Below, one piece after another: positions 24,406-33,319 of a stretch of 64,000 bases of DNA. A program made the position numbers and the translations under genes. Under the pieces are notes generated by a model. That model saw only the letters and a list, made by a program, of their open reading frames with translations. It was not told where the DNA came from and searched no databases. The stretch is taken from the NCBI RefSeq assembly GCF_947487805.1, contig NZ_CANKXW010000009.1:1-64000 (forward strand). The letters run 5' to 3'. How positions within the stretch are numbered: the stretch's first letter is position 1; each line of letters starts with the position of its first letter. The stretch comes from an uncultured Tateyamaria sp. (GTDB lineage: Bacteria; Pseudomonadota; Alphaproteobacteria; Rhodobacterales; Rhodobacteraceae).

Positions 24406-25102
24406 CACCCTCGCCCCCCGTGCCGTCATCGGCGTGATGACACCCGCCATGAACACTGTAGTCCAGCCCGAGCTGGAGCTCCTGCGCCCCGCAGGCGTGA
24501 CCAACCAGATGCAGCGGTTCCGACTGGGCGGCGACGCCATCTCCGTCGACCTGCCCGACGAGGCGGCCAAGCTGATGGACTGTGCCCCCGCGGCCATCGC
24601 CGTGGGCCTGACCACTGACGCAGGGCCGGGTGGCCCGGCGCGGCTCAAGGCCCGCTGCACAGAGATCGCGGCACAGGTCGGCGTGCCGGTGCTGGGCGCA
24701 TCGCATGCAAATTACGCGGCCCTGCGCGCCCTTGGGGCCACACGTGTCGGCATCGTCACCCCCTTTGATGCAAGGACCGACGCAGTCGTGCAGGCCAACA
24801 CCGAGGCGGCGGGGTTCAACGTCGTGGCGATCAAGGGGACTGAGGCACCGTCGCTGCCCGCGATCTGCGAAACGCCGCTGGACCAGATCCGCGACGTGTT
24901 CGCCCAAGTGGCCGCCACCCGGTGCGATGTCATCCTTCAGGTCGGCACCGCGCTGCCGGTCATCGCGCTGCTGGCCGAACTGGAGGCGACCCACGGCACG
25001 CCCATCGTCGCCTGCAACGCCGCCGTCTACTGGCAGGCCCTGCGCCGGGTCGGCATCACCGACCCCGTGCCCGGTTTTGGCCGCCTGTTGGAGGCGCACT
25101 GA
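24398..25102 (+). CDS. Asp/Glu racemase-fold protein (maleate isomerase/AMDase-like)
   Basis: 234 residues with the duplicated alpha/beta lobes of the maleate isomerase/arylmalonate decarboxylase group (VIGVMTPAMNTVVQPELELL; GASHANYAALRALGATRVGI; VACNAAVYWQALRRVG). The two positions where these enzymes carry nucleophilic Cys read AVGLTTDAG and ILQVGTALP, with no Cys at either. Cys206 sits instead in the ACNAA loop. It may therefore be a decarboxylase or isomerase with different chemistry. It overlaps both neighbours, between the SRPBCC gene and the DMGDH-like gene. Confidence 0.7.
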   Translation: MVDTLAPRAVIGVMTPAMNTVVQPELELLRPAGVTNQMQRFRLGGDAISVDLPDEAAKLMDCAPAAIAVGLTTDAGPGGPARLKARCTEIAAQVGVPVLGASHANYAALRALGATRVGIVTPFDARTDAVVQANTEAAGFNVVAIKGTEAPSLPAICETPLDQIRDVFAQVAATRCDVILQVGTALPVIALLAELEATHGTPIVACNAAVYWQALRRVGITDPVPGFGRLLEAH

Positions 25103-27531
25103 TGCAGTCCCCGTTTCCGACCCAGGCCCAGGTTGTGATCATCGGCGGCGGCGCGGTCGGCGCGGCCATCCTCTATCATCTGGCCAAGGCGGGCATCACC
25201 GACACCGTCCTGCTGGAAAAGAACGAACTGACCGCCGGGTCGACATGGCACGCGGCGGGCAACATTCCGACCTATGCCAATTCGTGGCTGGGGATGCGCG
25301 CGGGCAACTATGCCTGGCAGCTTTACAAGGAGCTGGCCAAGGAACCCGCCGCCCCGATCACCTACCGCCACACCTCTGCCATCTGGCCCGCGCATACCCC
25401 CGAACGGATGCAGCTTTTTCAACACCTCTGCGGCGTATCCCGGTCTGCCGGGTTCGACCTGCGCATGCTCACCCCGTCCGAGATCGAGGACATGCACCCC
25501 CACTGGCGGGCGGACGCGACCGTGCTGGGCGGCATTCTTGATCCCTACGAGGGCGACATCGACCCCAGCCAGCTGACCCACGCGCTTGCCACCCATGCCC
25601 GCGCCATGGGGGCCGAGGTCCGGCGCTTTACCCCCGTCACCGGTCTCGCGCAGCGCGCCACCGGCGCGTGGGAGGTCGAAACCCCCACAGGCACGATCCT
25701 CGCCGGGACCGTGATCAACGCCGCAGGCTCCAGCGGCGCGCGGATTGCCGCGATGGCGGGGCTGCACGTGCCCGTGGTCACGCTCGAACACCAGTACATG
25801 GTGACCAGCCCGCTCGCCCGGTTGGAAGAGGACACGCGCGTCTTTCCCCTGATCCGCGACCCCGACATCCGCTTCTACCTGCGCCGCGAACGCAATGCGC
25901 TGCTTCTGGGCTCTTACGCCCACGCGGGCCGTCCGGTCTGGCAGAACGGCGTGCCGCAGGATTTTGACCACCAGCTCTTTGCCGACGATATCGACGGCAT
26001 GATGGCGGTTTTCGAGGCCGCCGCCTCCCATGTTCCCCTGCTGGCCGAGGCGGGTGCCCAGCGGTTCGTGAATGGCCCCATTCCTTACGCGCCCGACGCC
26101 TTGCCCCTCGTGGGCCCCGCAGGCGGAGTGGCGAATTTCTACCACGCCACGGGCGTGCAGATCGGGATCACCCATTCCGCGGCCATCGGCAAGGCCATGG
26201 CCGAATGGCTGACCGAGGGCGAAACCGAATGGGATCTCTCGGCCTGGGATCCCCGCCGGTTCGGACGCTGGGCGACCCAAGACTACGCCGCCGCCCGCGC
26301 CTCCCAGCACTATGACCTGCAATATGCCATTCCCTATCCGCACCGGATCATGCGCTCGGGCCGCCCCGTGCAGCAGACGCCGCTCTATGACAGGCTGGTG
26401 GGGCAGGGGGCCGTGATGGGCCAGATCGGCGGCTGGGAACGCGCGTTCTGGTTCAAACGGGATGGCACAGGCGACCCCGACACGCTCAGCTTTGATCACG
26501 AGCCATGGCAGGACGCCGTGCGCCTTGAATGCGAAACCGTGCGCGACGCGGTGGGCATCATGGACCACGGCGGGTTCACCAAGTTCACGCTCCACGGGCC
26601 AGAGGCCGCGCAGGCGCTCTCGGCCATGATCTGCGGCGCACTGCCGCCCGTGGGCCGGGTGCGCCTGTCCTACATGCTGACGCCCAAGGGCCGCATCTGG
26701 TCCGAGGCAACCATCGCCCGACTGGCCGAGGACCATTTCCTGCTTTGCGGCCCGACCCTCGCCGTGCACCGCGACTTTGACTGGCTGTCCGCCGGGGTGC
26801 AGGGCAGGCAGGCCACGCTGCGCCAGGGCCACACGCATGACGGCGCGCTGATGGTCATGGGCCCGAAATCCCGCGCGGTGCTACAGGGCCTCACGGACGC
26901 CGATCTGAGCGCCGAGGCCGCGCCATGGATGTCCGTGGCGCAGATCGACGTCGCGGGCGTGCCCGTCACCGCGCTACGGGTCAGCTATGTGGGTGAGCTG
27001 GGCTGGGAATTGCATGTCGCCTCCGAACATCTCGCAACGCTCTACGCCGCGATCCGCGCAGCCGGAGAGGCGCACGGCATCTGCGATTTCGGCTCCTACG
27101 CCCTGAACGCGATGCGCATCGAAAAAGGCTATCACGGCTGGGGCGCGGATTTCGGCACGGAATACACCCTGTTCGACGCAGGGCTGGGCCGGTTCGCCAA
27201 TATGGGCAAGGGCGCGTTCACGGGCCGCGACGCGGTGGCCAAACAGGCCGAAACCCCCGCCGACTGGACCTTTGTGGGCCTCGACATCGATCCCACAGGC
27301 CCCCTGCCGCTGCCCTCCGACCCGATCCTCAAGGACGATCATGTCATCGGCTACATCACCTCCTGCACCGACGGCTACCGGCTGAAAAAACGCGTGGCCC
27401 TGGCCTATGTCGAGACCGGCACACTCGCGATGGACGAGGTGGCGCATGTGCAGTCTTTCGGAACGCGGAAAGCGGCCCGCCGTCACAGCCCGCACCAATA
27501 CGACCCGGACAACGCACGCCTGCGCGGCTAA
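25102..27531 (+). CDS. Dimethylglycine/sarcosine dehydrogenase-like flavoprotein
   Basis: 809 residues in the DMGDH layout. The FAD-binding DAO domain spans about 8-400 (VIIGGGAVGAAILYHLAKAG; His50 in GSTWHAAG matches the covalent-FAD His of DMGDH). The FAO-like linker and GcvT folate-binding domains follow from about 430 (GVMGQIGGWERAFWF; YVGELGWELHVASE; GYHGWGADFGTEYTLFDAGL). It should oxidise an N-methyl group of a secondary or tertiary amine, passing the C1 unit to tetrahydrofolate. The ATG overlaps the racemase-fold gene's stop. Last gene of the MttB-like operon, converging on LysR. Confidence 0.85.
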   Translation: MQSPFPTQAQVVIIGGGAVGAAILYHLAKAGITDTVLLEKNELTAGSTWHAAGNIPTYANSWLGMRAGNYAWQLYKELAKEPAAPITYRHTSAIWPAHTPERMQLFQHLCGVSRSAGFDLRMLTPSEIEDMHPHWRADATVLGGILDPYEGDIDPSQLTHALATHARAMGAEVRRFTPVTGLAQRATGAWEVETPTGTILAGTVINAAGSSGARIAAMAGLHVPVVTLEHQYMVTSPLARLEEDTRVFPLIRDPDIRFYLRRERNALLLGSYAHAGRPVWQNGVPQDFDHQLFADDIDGMMAVFEAAASHVPLLAEAGAQRFVNGPIPYAPDALPLVGPAGGVANFYHATGVQIGITHSAAIGKAMAEWLTEGETEWDLSAWDPRRFGRWATQDYAAARASQHYDLQYAIPYPHRIMRSGRPVQQTPLYDRLVGQGAVMGQIGGWERAFWFKRDGTGDPDTLSFDHEPWQDAVRLECETVRDAVGIMDHGGFTKFTLHGPEAAQALSAMICGALPPVGRVRLSYMLTPKGRIWSEATIARLAEDHFLLCGPTLAVHRDFDWLSAGVQGRQATLRQGHTHDGALMVMGPKSRAVLQGLTDADLSAEAAPWMSVAQIDVAGVPVTALRVSYVGELGWELHVASEHLATLYAAIRAAGEAHGICDFGSYALNAMRIEKGYHGWGADFGTEYTLFDAGLGRFANMGKGAFTGRDAVAKQAETPADWTFVGLDIDPTGPLPLPSDPILKDDHVIGYITSCTDGYRLKKRVALAYVETGTLAMDEVAHVQSFGTRKAARRHSPHQYDPDNARLRG

Positions 27532-27538
27532 GGCCGCA

Positions 27539-28462
27539 CTACCCGAACCCGCCGTTCTGCTGCGCCCACGCGGCGAGGGCTGCACCGACATCATGGATTG
27601 GCCCGCTGGCCTTGTCCTCGGCGCGCATCAGGGCCTGCCACGGCACCTCGATGCCCTCTGCGCCGACCTGCGCGCCCACGATGCGCCCCGCCGCAATGGC
27701 CGGGCGCACCGCCCAACCCGCCAGCGCGCTGCACCCCTGGCCCGCGGCCACCAGCTCGATGATGGCCTCCGGCATCTCCACGGTGGTGGTCCAGCGCGGG
27801 TACCGCTCTGACGGGCGGAACAGGCGCGCAAACTCGCGGTCCGGCTCCGGCGTCAGAGTGTAGGTGATGAAATCCTCGCCCTCGATATCCTCGGCCGTCA
27901 CAAACGGCCGCCCGGCCAGCGGATGATCGGGCGGAAAGATGAACACCAGCGCGTCGTCAAACAGATGCACCCGGTGCGTGCCCACGGGCTGCGCCGCCCC
28001 GGAGGTCACGATGATATCCGCATGACGGCTGGTCAACGCGCGCAACGCATCATCGGTCACGCTCGCCATGACCTGCAATTCGATCCCCGGCAGATGGTCG
28101 CGCAGATACAGGTTGAACCGCGGCAACCACCCAAACGCGCTATACGCCTCGACTGCGATGCGCACCACATGTTCCACGCCCCGGTCCATGCGCCGCACAT
28201 CCCGTTCCGCCCGGTCGATATCGGTCAACACCCGCGCCGCAACCTCCGCCATGTATGCGGCGGCGGGCGTCATCCGCAGCCGCTTGTGGATGCGTGTGAA
28301 CAGCACAAGATCCAGCCGCCGTTCCGCCTCTTTGATCCGATGCGACAGCGCGGACGAGGTCACGCCCAACGCCTCCGCTGCATCGCTCACCCGGCCATGT
28401 TCCGCAATCGCGCGGATCATCTTGAGGTGGCGCAAATCAAGAAGCGGACCCTGGGCCATCAT
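27539..28462 (-). CDS. LysR-type regulator (MetR-like)
   Basis: 307 residues. The HTH is at 5-65 (HGRVSDAAEALGVTSSALSH), and the effector domain follows in the MetR/CysB-like style (EHVVRIAVEAYSAFGWLPRF). Two consecutive ATGs start the frame. It is tail-to-tail with the DMGDH-like gene (7-base gap) and divergent from the class III aminotransferase gene. It may regulate either or both. Two CACCTGAG repeats lie just upstream of its start. Confidence 0.85.
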   Translation of the reverse strand: MMAQGPLLDLRHLKMIRAIAEHGRVSDAAEALGVTSSALSHRIKEAERRLDLVLFTRIHKRLRMTPAAAYMAEVAARVLTDIDRAERDVRRMDRGVEHVVRIAVEAYSAFGWLPRFNLYLRDHLPGIELQVMASVTDDALRALTSRHADIIVTSGAAQPVGTHRVHLFDDALVFIFPPDHPLAGRPFVTAEDIEGEDFITYTLTPEPDREFARLFRPSERYPRWTTTVEMPEAIIELVAAGQGCSALAGWAVRPAIAAGRIVGAQVGAEGIEVPWQALMRAEDKASGPIHDVGAALAAWAQQNGGFG

Positions 28463-28463
28463 T

Positions 28464-28494
28464 CACCTGAGCGAAATTCACAAAAACACCTGAG
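28464..28494. promoter_or_regulatory. CACCTGAG direct repeats in divergent gap
   Basis: CACCTGAG occurs at 28464-28471 and 28487-28494, 23 bases apart, between the LysR and aminotransferase genes. The remaining 66 bases hold a small TTCGG/CCGAA dyad at 28515-28529. Binding by the LysR protein is only inferred. Confidence 0.3.
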
Positions 28495-28559
28495 TTTCTT
28501 TATTGCCTTTCATCTTCGGTCAAGCCGAAAGTTGATCCACCCAACCAGCGGAGACTGCC

Positions 28560-29840
28560 ATGACACACGCGACCCAAGCCCACTGGCGCGCCCGCGCGAA
28601 CAAGGTGCTGCCCGCTGGTGGCTTTGGCAATTTCGATCCCGGCGTGGTGCTGAAACGCGGGCGCGGATCGCGGGTCTGGGACGAGGACGGCAAGGAATAT
28701 GTCGACTTCCTCATCGGCTCGGGGCCGATGCTGGTGGGCCACGGCCACGCGGAAGTCATCGAGGCGGTGCAGGCGCAACTCTCTGATGGCATGACCTTTT
28801 TCACGTCCAACGCGGCGGGGATCGAACTGGCCGAGGTGATCTGCGACGCGGTGCCCTGCGCCGATCAGCTGCGCTATGTCTCGACCGGGACCGAGGCGGA
28901 CATGTACGCCATGCGGCTGGCGCGCGCCCATACCGGGCGCGACCTCATCCTCAAGTTCGAGGGCGGCTATCACGGCATGTCCGGCGCCGGATTGATGAGC
29001 ATGTCACCGCACGGGGGCGCAAATTTTCCGCAGGCGGTGCCGGATTCCGCAGGTATTTTGGACAGCACCCGCGCATCCGTCATCGTGGCGCCCTTCAACG
29101 ACACCGACTTTGCCCGGCAGATCATCACCGAATATGCCGACCGCCTCGCCGGTGTGATCGTCGAGCCGTTGCAGCGGCTGATCCCCCTGGTCGCGGGCTT
29201 TCTCGATGCCTTGCGCGCCGAAACTGCGCGCCACGGGATCGTGCTGATCTTTGACGAGGTCGTCACCGGCTTTCGCCTCGCCTATGGCGGCGGGCAGGAG
29301 CTCTATGGCGTGACGCCCGACCTGTGCACGCTCGGCAAGGTGATCGGCGGCGGTTTTCCCCTTGCCGCGATTGCCGGGCGTGCCGAGATCATGGCCCATT
29401 TCGATGTGCACAAGGTCGGGCAGGACCGGTTCACCTTCCAGATCGGCACGCTCAGCGGCAATCCCGTGGCCGCCACCGCCGGGCTGGCGACGCTGAACAT
29501 CCTCAATCGCGCCGGCACCTATGACAGCTTGCGGGCGACCGGACGCCGGCTGATGGCCGCGCTGGAAAACGGGGCGCGCAGGGCCCGTCTGCCTGCAACC
29601 GTCGTGGGCGATCCGGTGCTGTTTGACATCGTGTTTGCCCGGGGGCCGGTGCGCGACTATCGCGACACGCTGCGGGCGGATGCGACCCTGCAAGGCGCGT
29701 TCAACGCGGCCCTGCGCGCGGATGGCATTCTCAAGGCGCCCATGAAATTCTACGCGTCCCTTGCCCATGACGACGCCGATCTGGACTGGGCCGAGGACGC
29801 GATCACCCGCGCCATGACCGCCTGCGCGCAACACCTTTAG
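28560..29840 (+). CDS. Class III PLP aminotransferase (GSA aminomutase-like)
   Basis: 426 residues. The class III signature reads LIFDEVVTGFRLAYGGGQEL with PLP Asp232, and the Schiff-base Lys260 lies in TLGKVIGGGFP. The cofactor phosphate loop is VSTGTEADMYAMRL. It resembles glutamate-1-semialdehyde aminomutase and related omega- or beta-amino-acid aminotransferases. The GSA-type overall layout without a heme-pathway context suggests transamination of a catabolic amine. It is divergent from LysR and convergent with the aldehyde dehydrogenase gene, which could oxidise its aldehyde product. Confidence 0.82.
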   Translation: MTHATQAHWRARANKVLPAGGFGNFDPGVVLKRGRGSRVWDEDGKEYVDFLIGSGPMLVGHGHAEVIEAVQAQLSDGMTFFTSNAAGIELAEVICDAVPCADQLRYVSTGTEADMYAMRLARAHTGRDLILKFEGGYHGMSGAGLMSMSPHGGANFPQAVPDSAGILDSTRASVIVAPFNDTDFARQIITEYADRLAGVIVEPLQRLIPLVAGFLDALRAETARHGIVLIFDEVVTGFRLAYGGGQELYGVTPDLCTLGKVIGGGFPLAAIAGRAEIMAHFDVHKVGQDRFTFQIGTLSGNPVAATAGLATLNILNRAGTYDSLRATGRRLMAALENGARRARLPATVVGDPVLFDIVFARGPVRDYRDTLRADATLQGAFNAALRADGILKAPMKFYASLAHDDADLDWAEDAITRAMTACAQHL

Positions 29841-29895
29841 GCGGAACAGCCCAGCCATCAGGATGAAAACGTCACCGGGCCAGGTCTTGCGATCT

Positions 29896-31332
29896 TCAGA
29901 CGATGGTCATGCTGTGCGACACGTTCTTGACGTTCATGTAATTGTGCAGCCCCTCGGTGCCACCTTCGCGCCCATAACCGCTTGATTTCACGCCACCAAA
30001 AGGCGTTTCGGGCAGTGACGCCTCCAGCGTGTTGAACGACAGGTTCCCGGCCTCAAGCTCGGATGTCATGCGGTCGATATCTGCCGCCCGGTCGGAAAAT
30101 CCGTAAGCGGCCAGCCCATAAGGCACAGCGTTGGCCTGCGCGATGGCGGCGTCCAGCGACGGGACCGGGTTGATTACCGCAACCGGGCCAAAGGGTTCCT
30201 CGCGCATGATGCGCGCGCTGTCCGGCACATGGGCCAGCACTGTGGGCGCCATGAAATAGCCGGTCTCGCCGATGCGTCCGCCGCCCGTGCACAGCCGCGC
30301 GCCCTCGGCGCAGGCGTCCTCGACCAGGTCCAGCAGCGCAGGCATCCGCCGGTCGTTTGCAACAGGCCCCATCTCGGTGCCATTCGCCATGCCGTCCCCC
30401 ACGACAGTGGCCTCGGCCTGGGCCGTGAAAATCTCGAGAAACCGGTCAAACAGGCCTGCGTGGACAAAGAACCGCGTGGGCGAGGTACAGACCTGCCCGG
30501 CATTGCGGTACTTGCGGATGGCACAGCTGCGGGCGGCGGCCTCCACGTCGGTGTCCTTGCACACGATCACCGGCGCGTGCCCGCCCAGTTCCATCAGCAC
30601 CCGCGTCATGTGCTGCGAGGCCAGCGTCGTCAGGTGCTGGCCCACGGCGGTCGACCCGGTGAACGCCACCAGCCGCACAGGCTCCTGCGCGATCAGGTGC
30701 CCCGAGATCTCCGCCGGGTCGCCAAAGACGAGGTTCAGCACGCCGGGCGGCAGCCCCGCATCGTGAAAGGCCTGCGCGATGTGCATGGCCCCGGCGGGCG
30801 TTTCCTCTGCGGCCTTGAGGATGATCGCACAGCCCGACGCCAGCGCACCCGCCACCTTGCGGCAGGGCTGGCTCATCGGGAAATTCCACGGCGACAGGCC
30901 CAGAACCACGCCCACCGGCTCGTGATGCACCATGTACCGCACCCCCGGCGCCGAGGGGATCACCCGCCCATAGGTGCGCACCGCCTCGCCCGCGTCCCAC
31001 TCCAGGAACTCGCAGCCCCGGATCACCTCCAGCCGCGCCTGTGCCAAGGGTTTGCCATGCTCTGCGGTGATGTCGCGCGCGATCTCCTCCTGCCGGTCGC
31101 GCAGCAGTGCGGCGGCCCGCAGCATGATATCGGCCCGGTCGCGCGGGGGCGTGCGCCGCCACCGGGCAAAGCCCCGCTCCGCCGCCGCCAGCGCATCGTC
31201 CAGATCCGCGATCCCGGCATGGGCAACCCGCCCGATCTGCACCTCGGTGGCAGGGTTGATCACGGGCAGGTGGCGTGCCGTGTCGCGCCAGCCCCCGTCG
31301 ATATAAAGCCGCGTGTCCGGATAGCTCTGCAT
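29896..31332 (-). CDS. NAD(P)-dependent aldehyde dehydrogenase (SSADH-like)
   Basis: 478 residues. Catalytic Cys282 is in NAGQVCTSPTRF and general-base Glu248 in VLMELGGHAP. The cofactor motif is FTGSTAVGQ, and SPWNFPM is seen around 148-153. The pattern is closest to succinate-semialdehyde and glutarate-semialdehyde dehydrogenases, but 2-aminomuconate-semialdehyde or other acids are possible. The ATG at 31332 excludes a non-homologous extension into the promoter region. A LysR box (31414-31434) lies 82 bases upstream. The gene follows the LysR and aspartate dehydrogenase genes on the same strand. Confidence 0.85.
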   Translation of the reverse strand: MQSYPDTRLYIDGGWRDTARHLPVINPATEVQIGRVAHAGIADLDDALAAAERGFARWRRTPPRDRADIMLRAAALLRDRQEEIARDITAEHGKPLAQARLEVIRGCEFLEWDAGEAVRTYGRVIPSAPGVRYMVHHEPVGVVLGLSPWNFPMSQPCRKVAGALASGCAIILKAAEETPAGAMHIAQAFHDAGLPPGVLNLVFGDPAEISGHLIAQEPVRLVAFTGSTAVGQHLTTLASQHMTRVLMELGGHAPVIVCKDTDVEAAARSCAIRKYRNAGQVCTSPTRFFVHAGLFDRFLEIFTAQAEATVVGDGMANGTEMGPVANDRRMPALLDLVEDACAEGARLCTGGGRIGETGYFMAPTVLAHVPDSARIMREEPFGPVAVINPVPSLDAAIAQANAVPYGLAAYGFSDRAADIDRMTSELEAGNLSFNTLEASLPETPFGGVKSSGYGREGGTEGLHNYMNVKNVSHSMTIV

Positions 31333-31389
31333 ATGGCCTCCCCGCCCTGATCTGCCTGACCGCCCAAGGGAACATCCGCCCGGCCATCC

Positions 31390-31434
31390 GTTCAATGGAA
31401 TTGAACAAATACCGGTATCCGATTGCGTGATACC
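31390..31434. promoter_or_regulatory. Dyads upstream of aldehyde dehydrogenase
   Basis: GGTATC-N9-GATACC (31414-31434) is a perfect dyad that also reads GGTAT-N11-ATACC, the same core found between the aspartate dehydrogenase and DHDPS-like genes. A second perfect dyad GTTCAAT-GGA-ATTGAAC lies at 31390-31406. The 106-base gap between LysR stop and this gene therefore contains a likely promoter. Confidence 0.6.
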
Positions 31435-31438
31435 TGCC

Positions 31439-32392
31439 TCAAACCCCAGGCTGCACCGTCTCTGCCGCAGCCCGCAACGCGGCCAGAAAGGTCGCACCCG
31501 CAGGCGACAGGCTCTGCGCGCCGCGATGCGACACACCCACAGGCCCCGCTCCAAACGGCACCGTCCAGTCCAGCGCGCAAAGCAGCCCGCTCTCGATGTC
31601 CAGCGCGGCCACATGCGCCGGCATCAGCCCCACGAAATCATGCGACCGCAACAGCGACCGGTTGGCCAGATATGACACCGATTCAATCGCCAGACCGGGC
31701 ACGTACTGCCCCTGCTGAATGAAATACTGATCCGCCTGCCGCCGCAGCGTCGTCTCCATCGGCGGCAGGATCCAGCCAAACCCGCCCAGATCGTCAAAGG
31801 AGACGTCCCGCGCGCCCGCCAGCGGATGGCCCGTGCCCACCACGGCCAGCACCCGTTCGTCGAAAAACCGCTCCTGCACGATCCGCGCCCGGTGCCGGTG
31901 ACTGGGCAGCCGCCCGACAACCATGTCGATCTCGCCCGACAACAGCGCGGGCATCAGAACCTCGTTGGTGCCCTCCACGATCTTGACCGTCACCTTGGGC
32001 CGGTCCGCGATCAACCGCGCCACCGCCAGCGGCAACAACCCCGGCGACGCCGCCAGCAAGGTGCCCACCACAACCCGCCCGCTGTTGCCCTCGCTCAGAT
32101 CGTCCAACTCCTGCGCGGCATTCGACACCTGCGCAAAGATCAGCTTGCCATGGCGCACCAGCGCGGCCCCGAACACCGTCGGCACCACGCCCCGGTTGGT
32201 CCGCTCGAACAGCTTGACCTCGAAATCCAGCTCGAGGTCCTGGATCATCTTGGTCGCCGCAGGCTGCGAAATGCCCAGATCCCGCGCGGCGTTCTGGATG
32301 CTGCCATGCCGGTCCACCGCCACCAGCAACCGCAACTGCCGCAGCTTCAGCCGCGTCAACGCCCGGTCCAGAATGCGCGCGGCCCGCGTCAC
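31439..32392 (-). CDS. LysR-type regulator (GbpR/CbbR-like)
   Basis: About 317 residues. The HTH spans residues 15-75 (VDRHGSIQNAARDLGISQPA), followed by the effector domain (GRVVVGTLLAASPGLLPLAV), in the style of the GbpR/galactose-binding LysR group. The GTG at 32392, four bases after the aspartate dehydrogenase stop, is taken as start; an in-frame ATG at 32437 would overlap that gene by 41 bases. Translational linkage to aspartate dehydrogenase and the shared GGTAT-N11-ATACC boxes make it the probable regulator of this whole block. Confidence 0.8.
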   Translation of the reverse strand: MTRAARILDRALTRLKLRQLRLLVAVDRHGSIQNAARDLGISQPAATKMIQDLELDFEVKLFERTNRGVVPTVFGAALVRHGKLIFAQVSNAAQELDDLSEGNSGRVVVGTLLAASPGLLPLAVARLIADRPKVTVKIVEGTNEVLMPALLSGEIDMVVGRLPSHRHRARIVQERFFDERVLAVVGTGHPLAGARDVSFDDLGGFGWILPPMETTLRRQADQYFIQQGQYVPGLAIESVSYLANRSLLRSHDFVGLMPAHVAALDIESGLLCALDWTVPFGAGPVGVSHRGAQSLSPAGATFLAALRAAAETVQPGV

Positions 32393-32396
32393 CGGC

Positions 32397-33164
32397 TCAG
32401 ACCGTGATCGCGGCGCGCCGCCGGGTGATGGCGGCAACCACGCTCATCGCGGCCAGCGCCGAACTGCGCGGATTGTCGGGCAGGGCAACGCCCTCGATGC
32501 GAAAGCTGAACGTGCCAAAGACCCCGTGGGCCGTCACCTCGTGAATATTCGCCGTCACGCCCGGATCGGCGATCAGCCGTACGCGCGTGTCATCAAACCC
32601 GCAGCCCGCCAGCGCCACGGCAGCGGCCACATTCGCATTCTTGGGATAGTGCACCGCCGCCGCACGCGCGCTGCCCTCGAAATGGGTGGCCGGTGCCTCA
32701 AGGGCCGCCAGATCCAGCACCGCCTCGGCAGGGGACCCGGCCCAGCCGCGCGGCGGCTTGCGCCCGGTATAGACCACCTCGCGCAGCCCGCCGACCCGCG
32801 CCGCACTCAGGCAATCCAGCGCGCCAATCGCCCCGCTCGCCAGATGCAGCTGCGCGCCGCCGTCTGTCGCGGCCCGCGTCAACGCATCCTCCAGCGCCGG
32901 ATCGGCCAGCGCCCCCACCGAGACCGTCACCAGATCGATGCCGCGCGCCAGAATGGCGGGCCCGTGCTGCGCCAATGCGCCATGGCCCGCGCACTCCACC
33001 ATCAGCGTTACATCCGCAGGCAGGGATGCCACATCCGTCACTTGGGCCGCCCCGCCATCCCGCACCGTTCGCACCAGATGCACCGCCGGGCCCAGCCCCT
33101 GATCGGCCAGCGCCTGCGCCACATACTGCCCGATGGCCCCCGTCCCGATGATCCCGATCGTCAT
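32397..33164 (-). CDS. nadX: L-aspartate dehydrogenase
   Basis: 255 residues. The Rossmann motif is IGIIGTGAIGQYVA, the middle domain reads LHLASGAIGALDCLSAARVG, and the C-terminal part has YPKNANVAAAVALAG and the family's DPGVTANIHEVTAHG with the likely catalytic His. The enzyme interconverts L-aspartate and iminoaspartate/oxaloacetate with NAD(P). In some organisms it feeds NAD synthesis, but no nadA or nadC is near. Its place beside catabolic genes and LysR suggests oxidation or formation of an aspartate-like amino acid. It is divergent from the DHDPS-like gene. Confidence 0.82.
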   Translation of the reverse strand: MTIGIIGTGAIGQYVAQALADQGLGPAVHLVRTVRDGGAAQVTDVASLPADVTLMVECAGHGALAQHGPAILARGIDLVTVSVGALADPALEDALTRAATDGGAQLHLASGAIGALDCLSAARVGGLREVVYTGRKPPRGWAGSPAEAVLDLAALEAPATHFEGSARAAAVHYPKNANVAAAVALAGCGFDDTRVRLIADPGVTANIHEVTAHGVFGTFSFRIEGVALPDNPRSSALAAMSVVAAITRRRAAITV

Positions 33165-33214
33165 GCGCCGCTCCTGTCGCCCAGACCGCAGATATCCGAA
33201 ATCACAGGCGGTTT

Positions 33215-33235
33215 GGTATAGAAAATTGCTATACC
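33215..33235. promoter_or_regulatory. LysR box between nadX and DHDPS-like gene
   Basis: GGTATAG-N7-CTATACC is a perfect 7-base dyad, equal to GGTAT-N11-ATACC. It sits 51 bases before nadX and 85 bases before the lyase start, suited to divergent control. A small GGATT-TTAC-AATCC dyad follows at 33256-33269. Confidence 0.65.
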
Positions 33236-33319
33236 CATTTCTGGCGAATACGATTGGATTTTACAATCCGCGCGCCCCTTAATGGCCCGCAACGCCCCTT
33301 TGATGCGAAAGCCGCGCCC

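Noticed and set aside
25027-26838. 603-codon minus-strand frame
   Set aside because: Antisense to the DMGDH-like gene; composition of a shadow frame.
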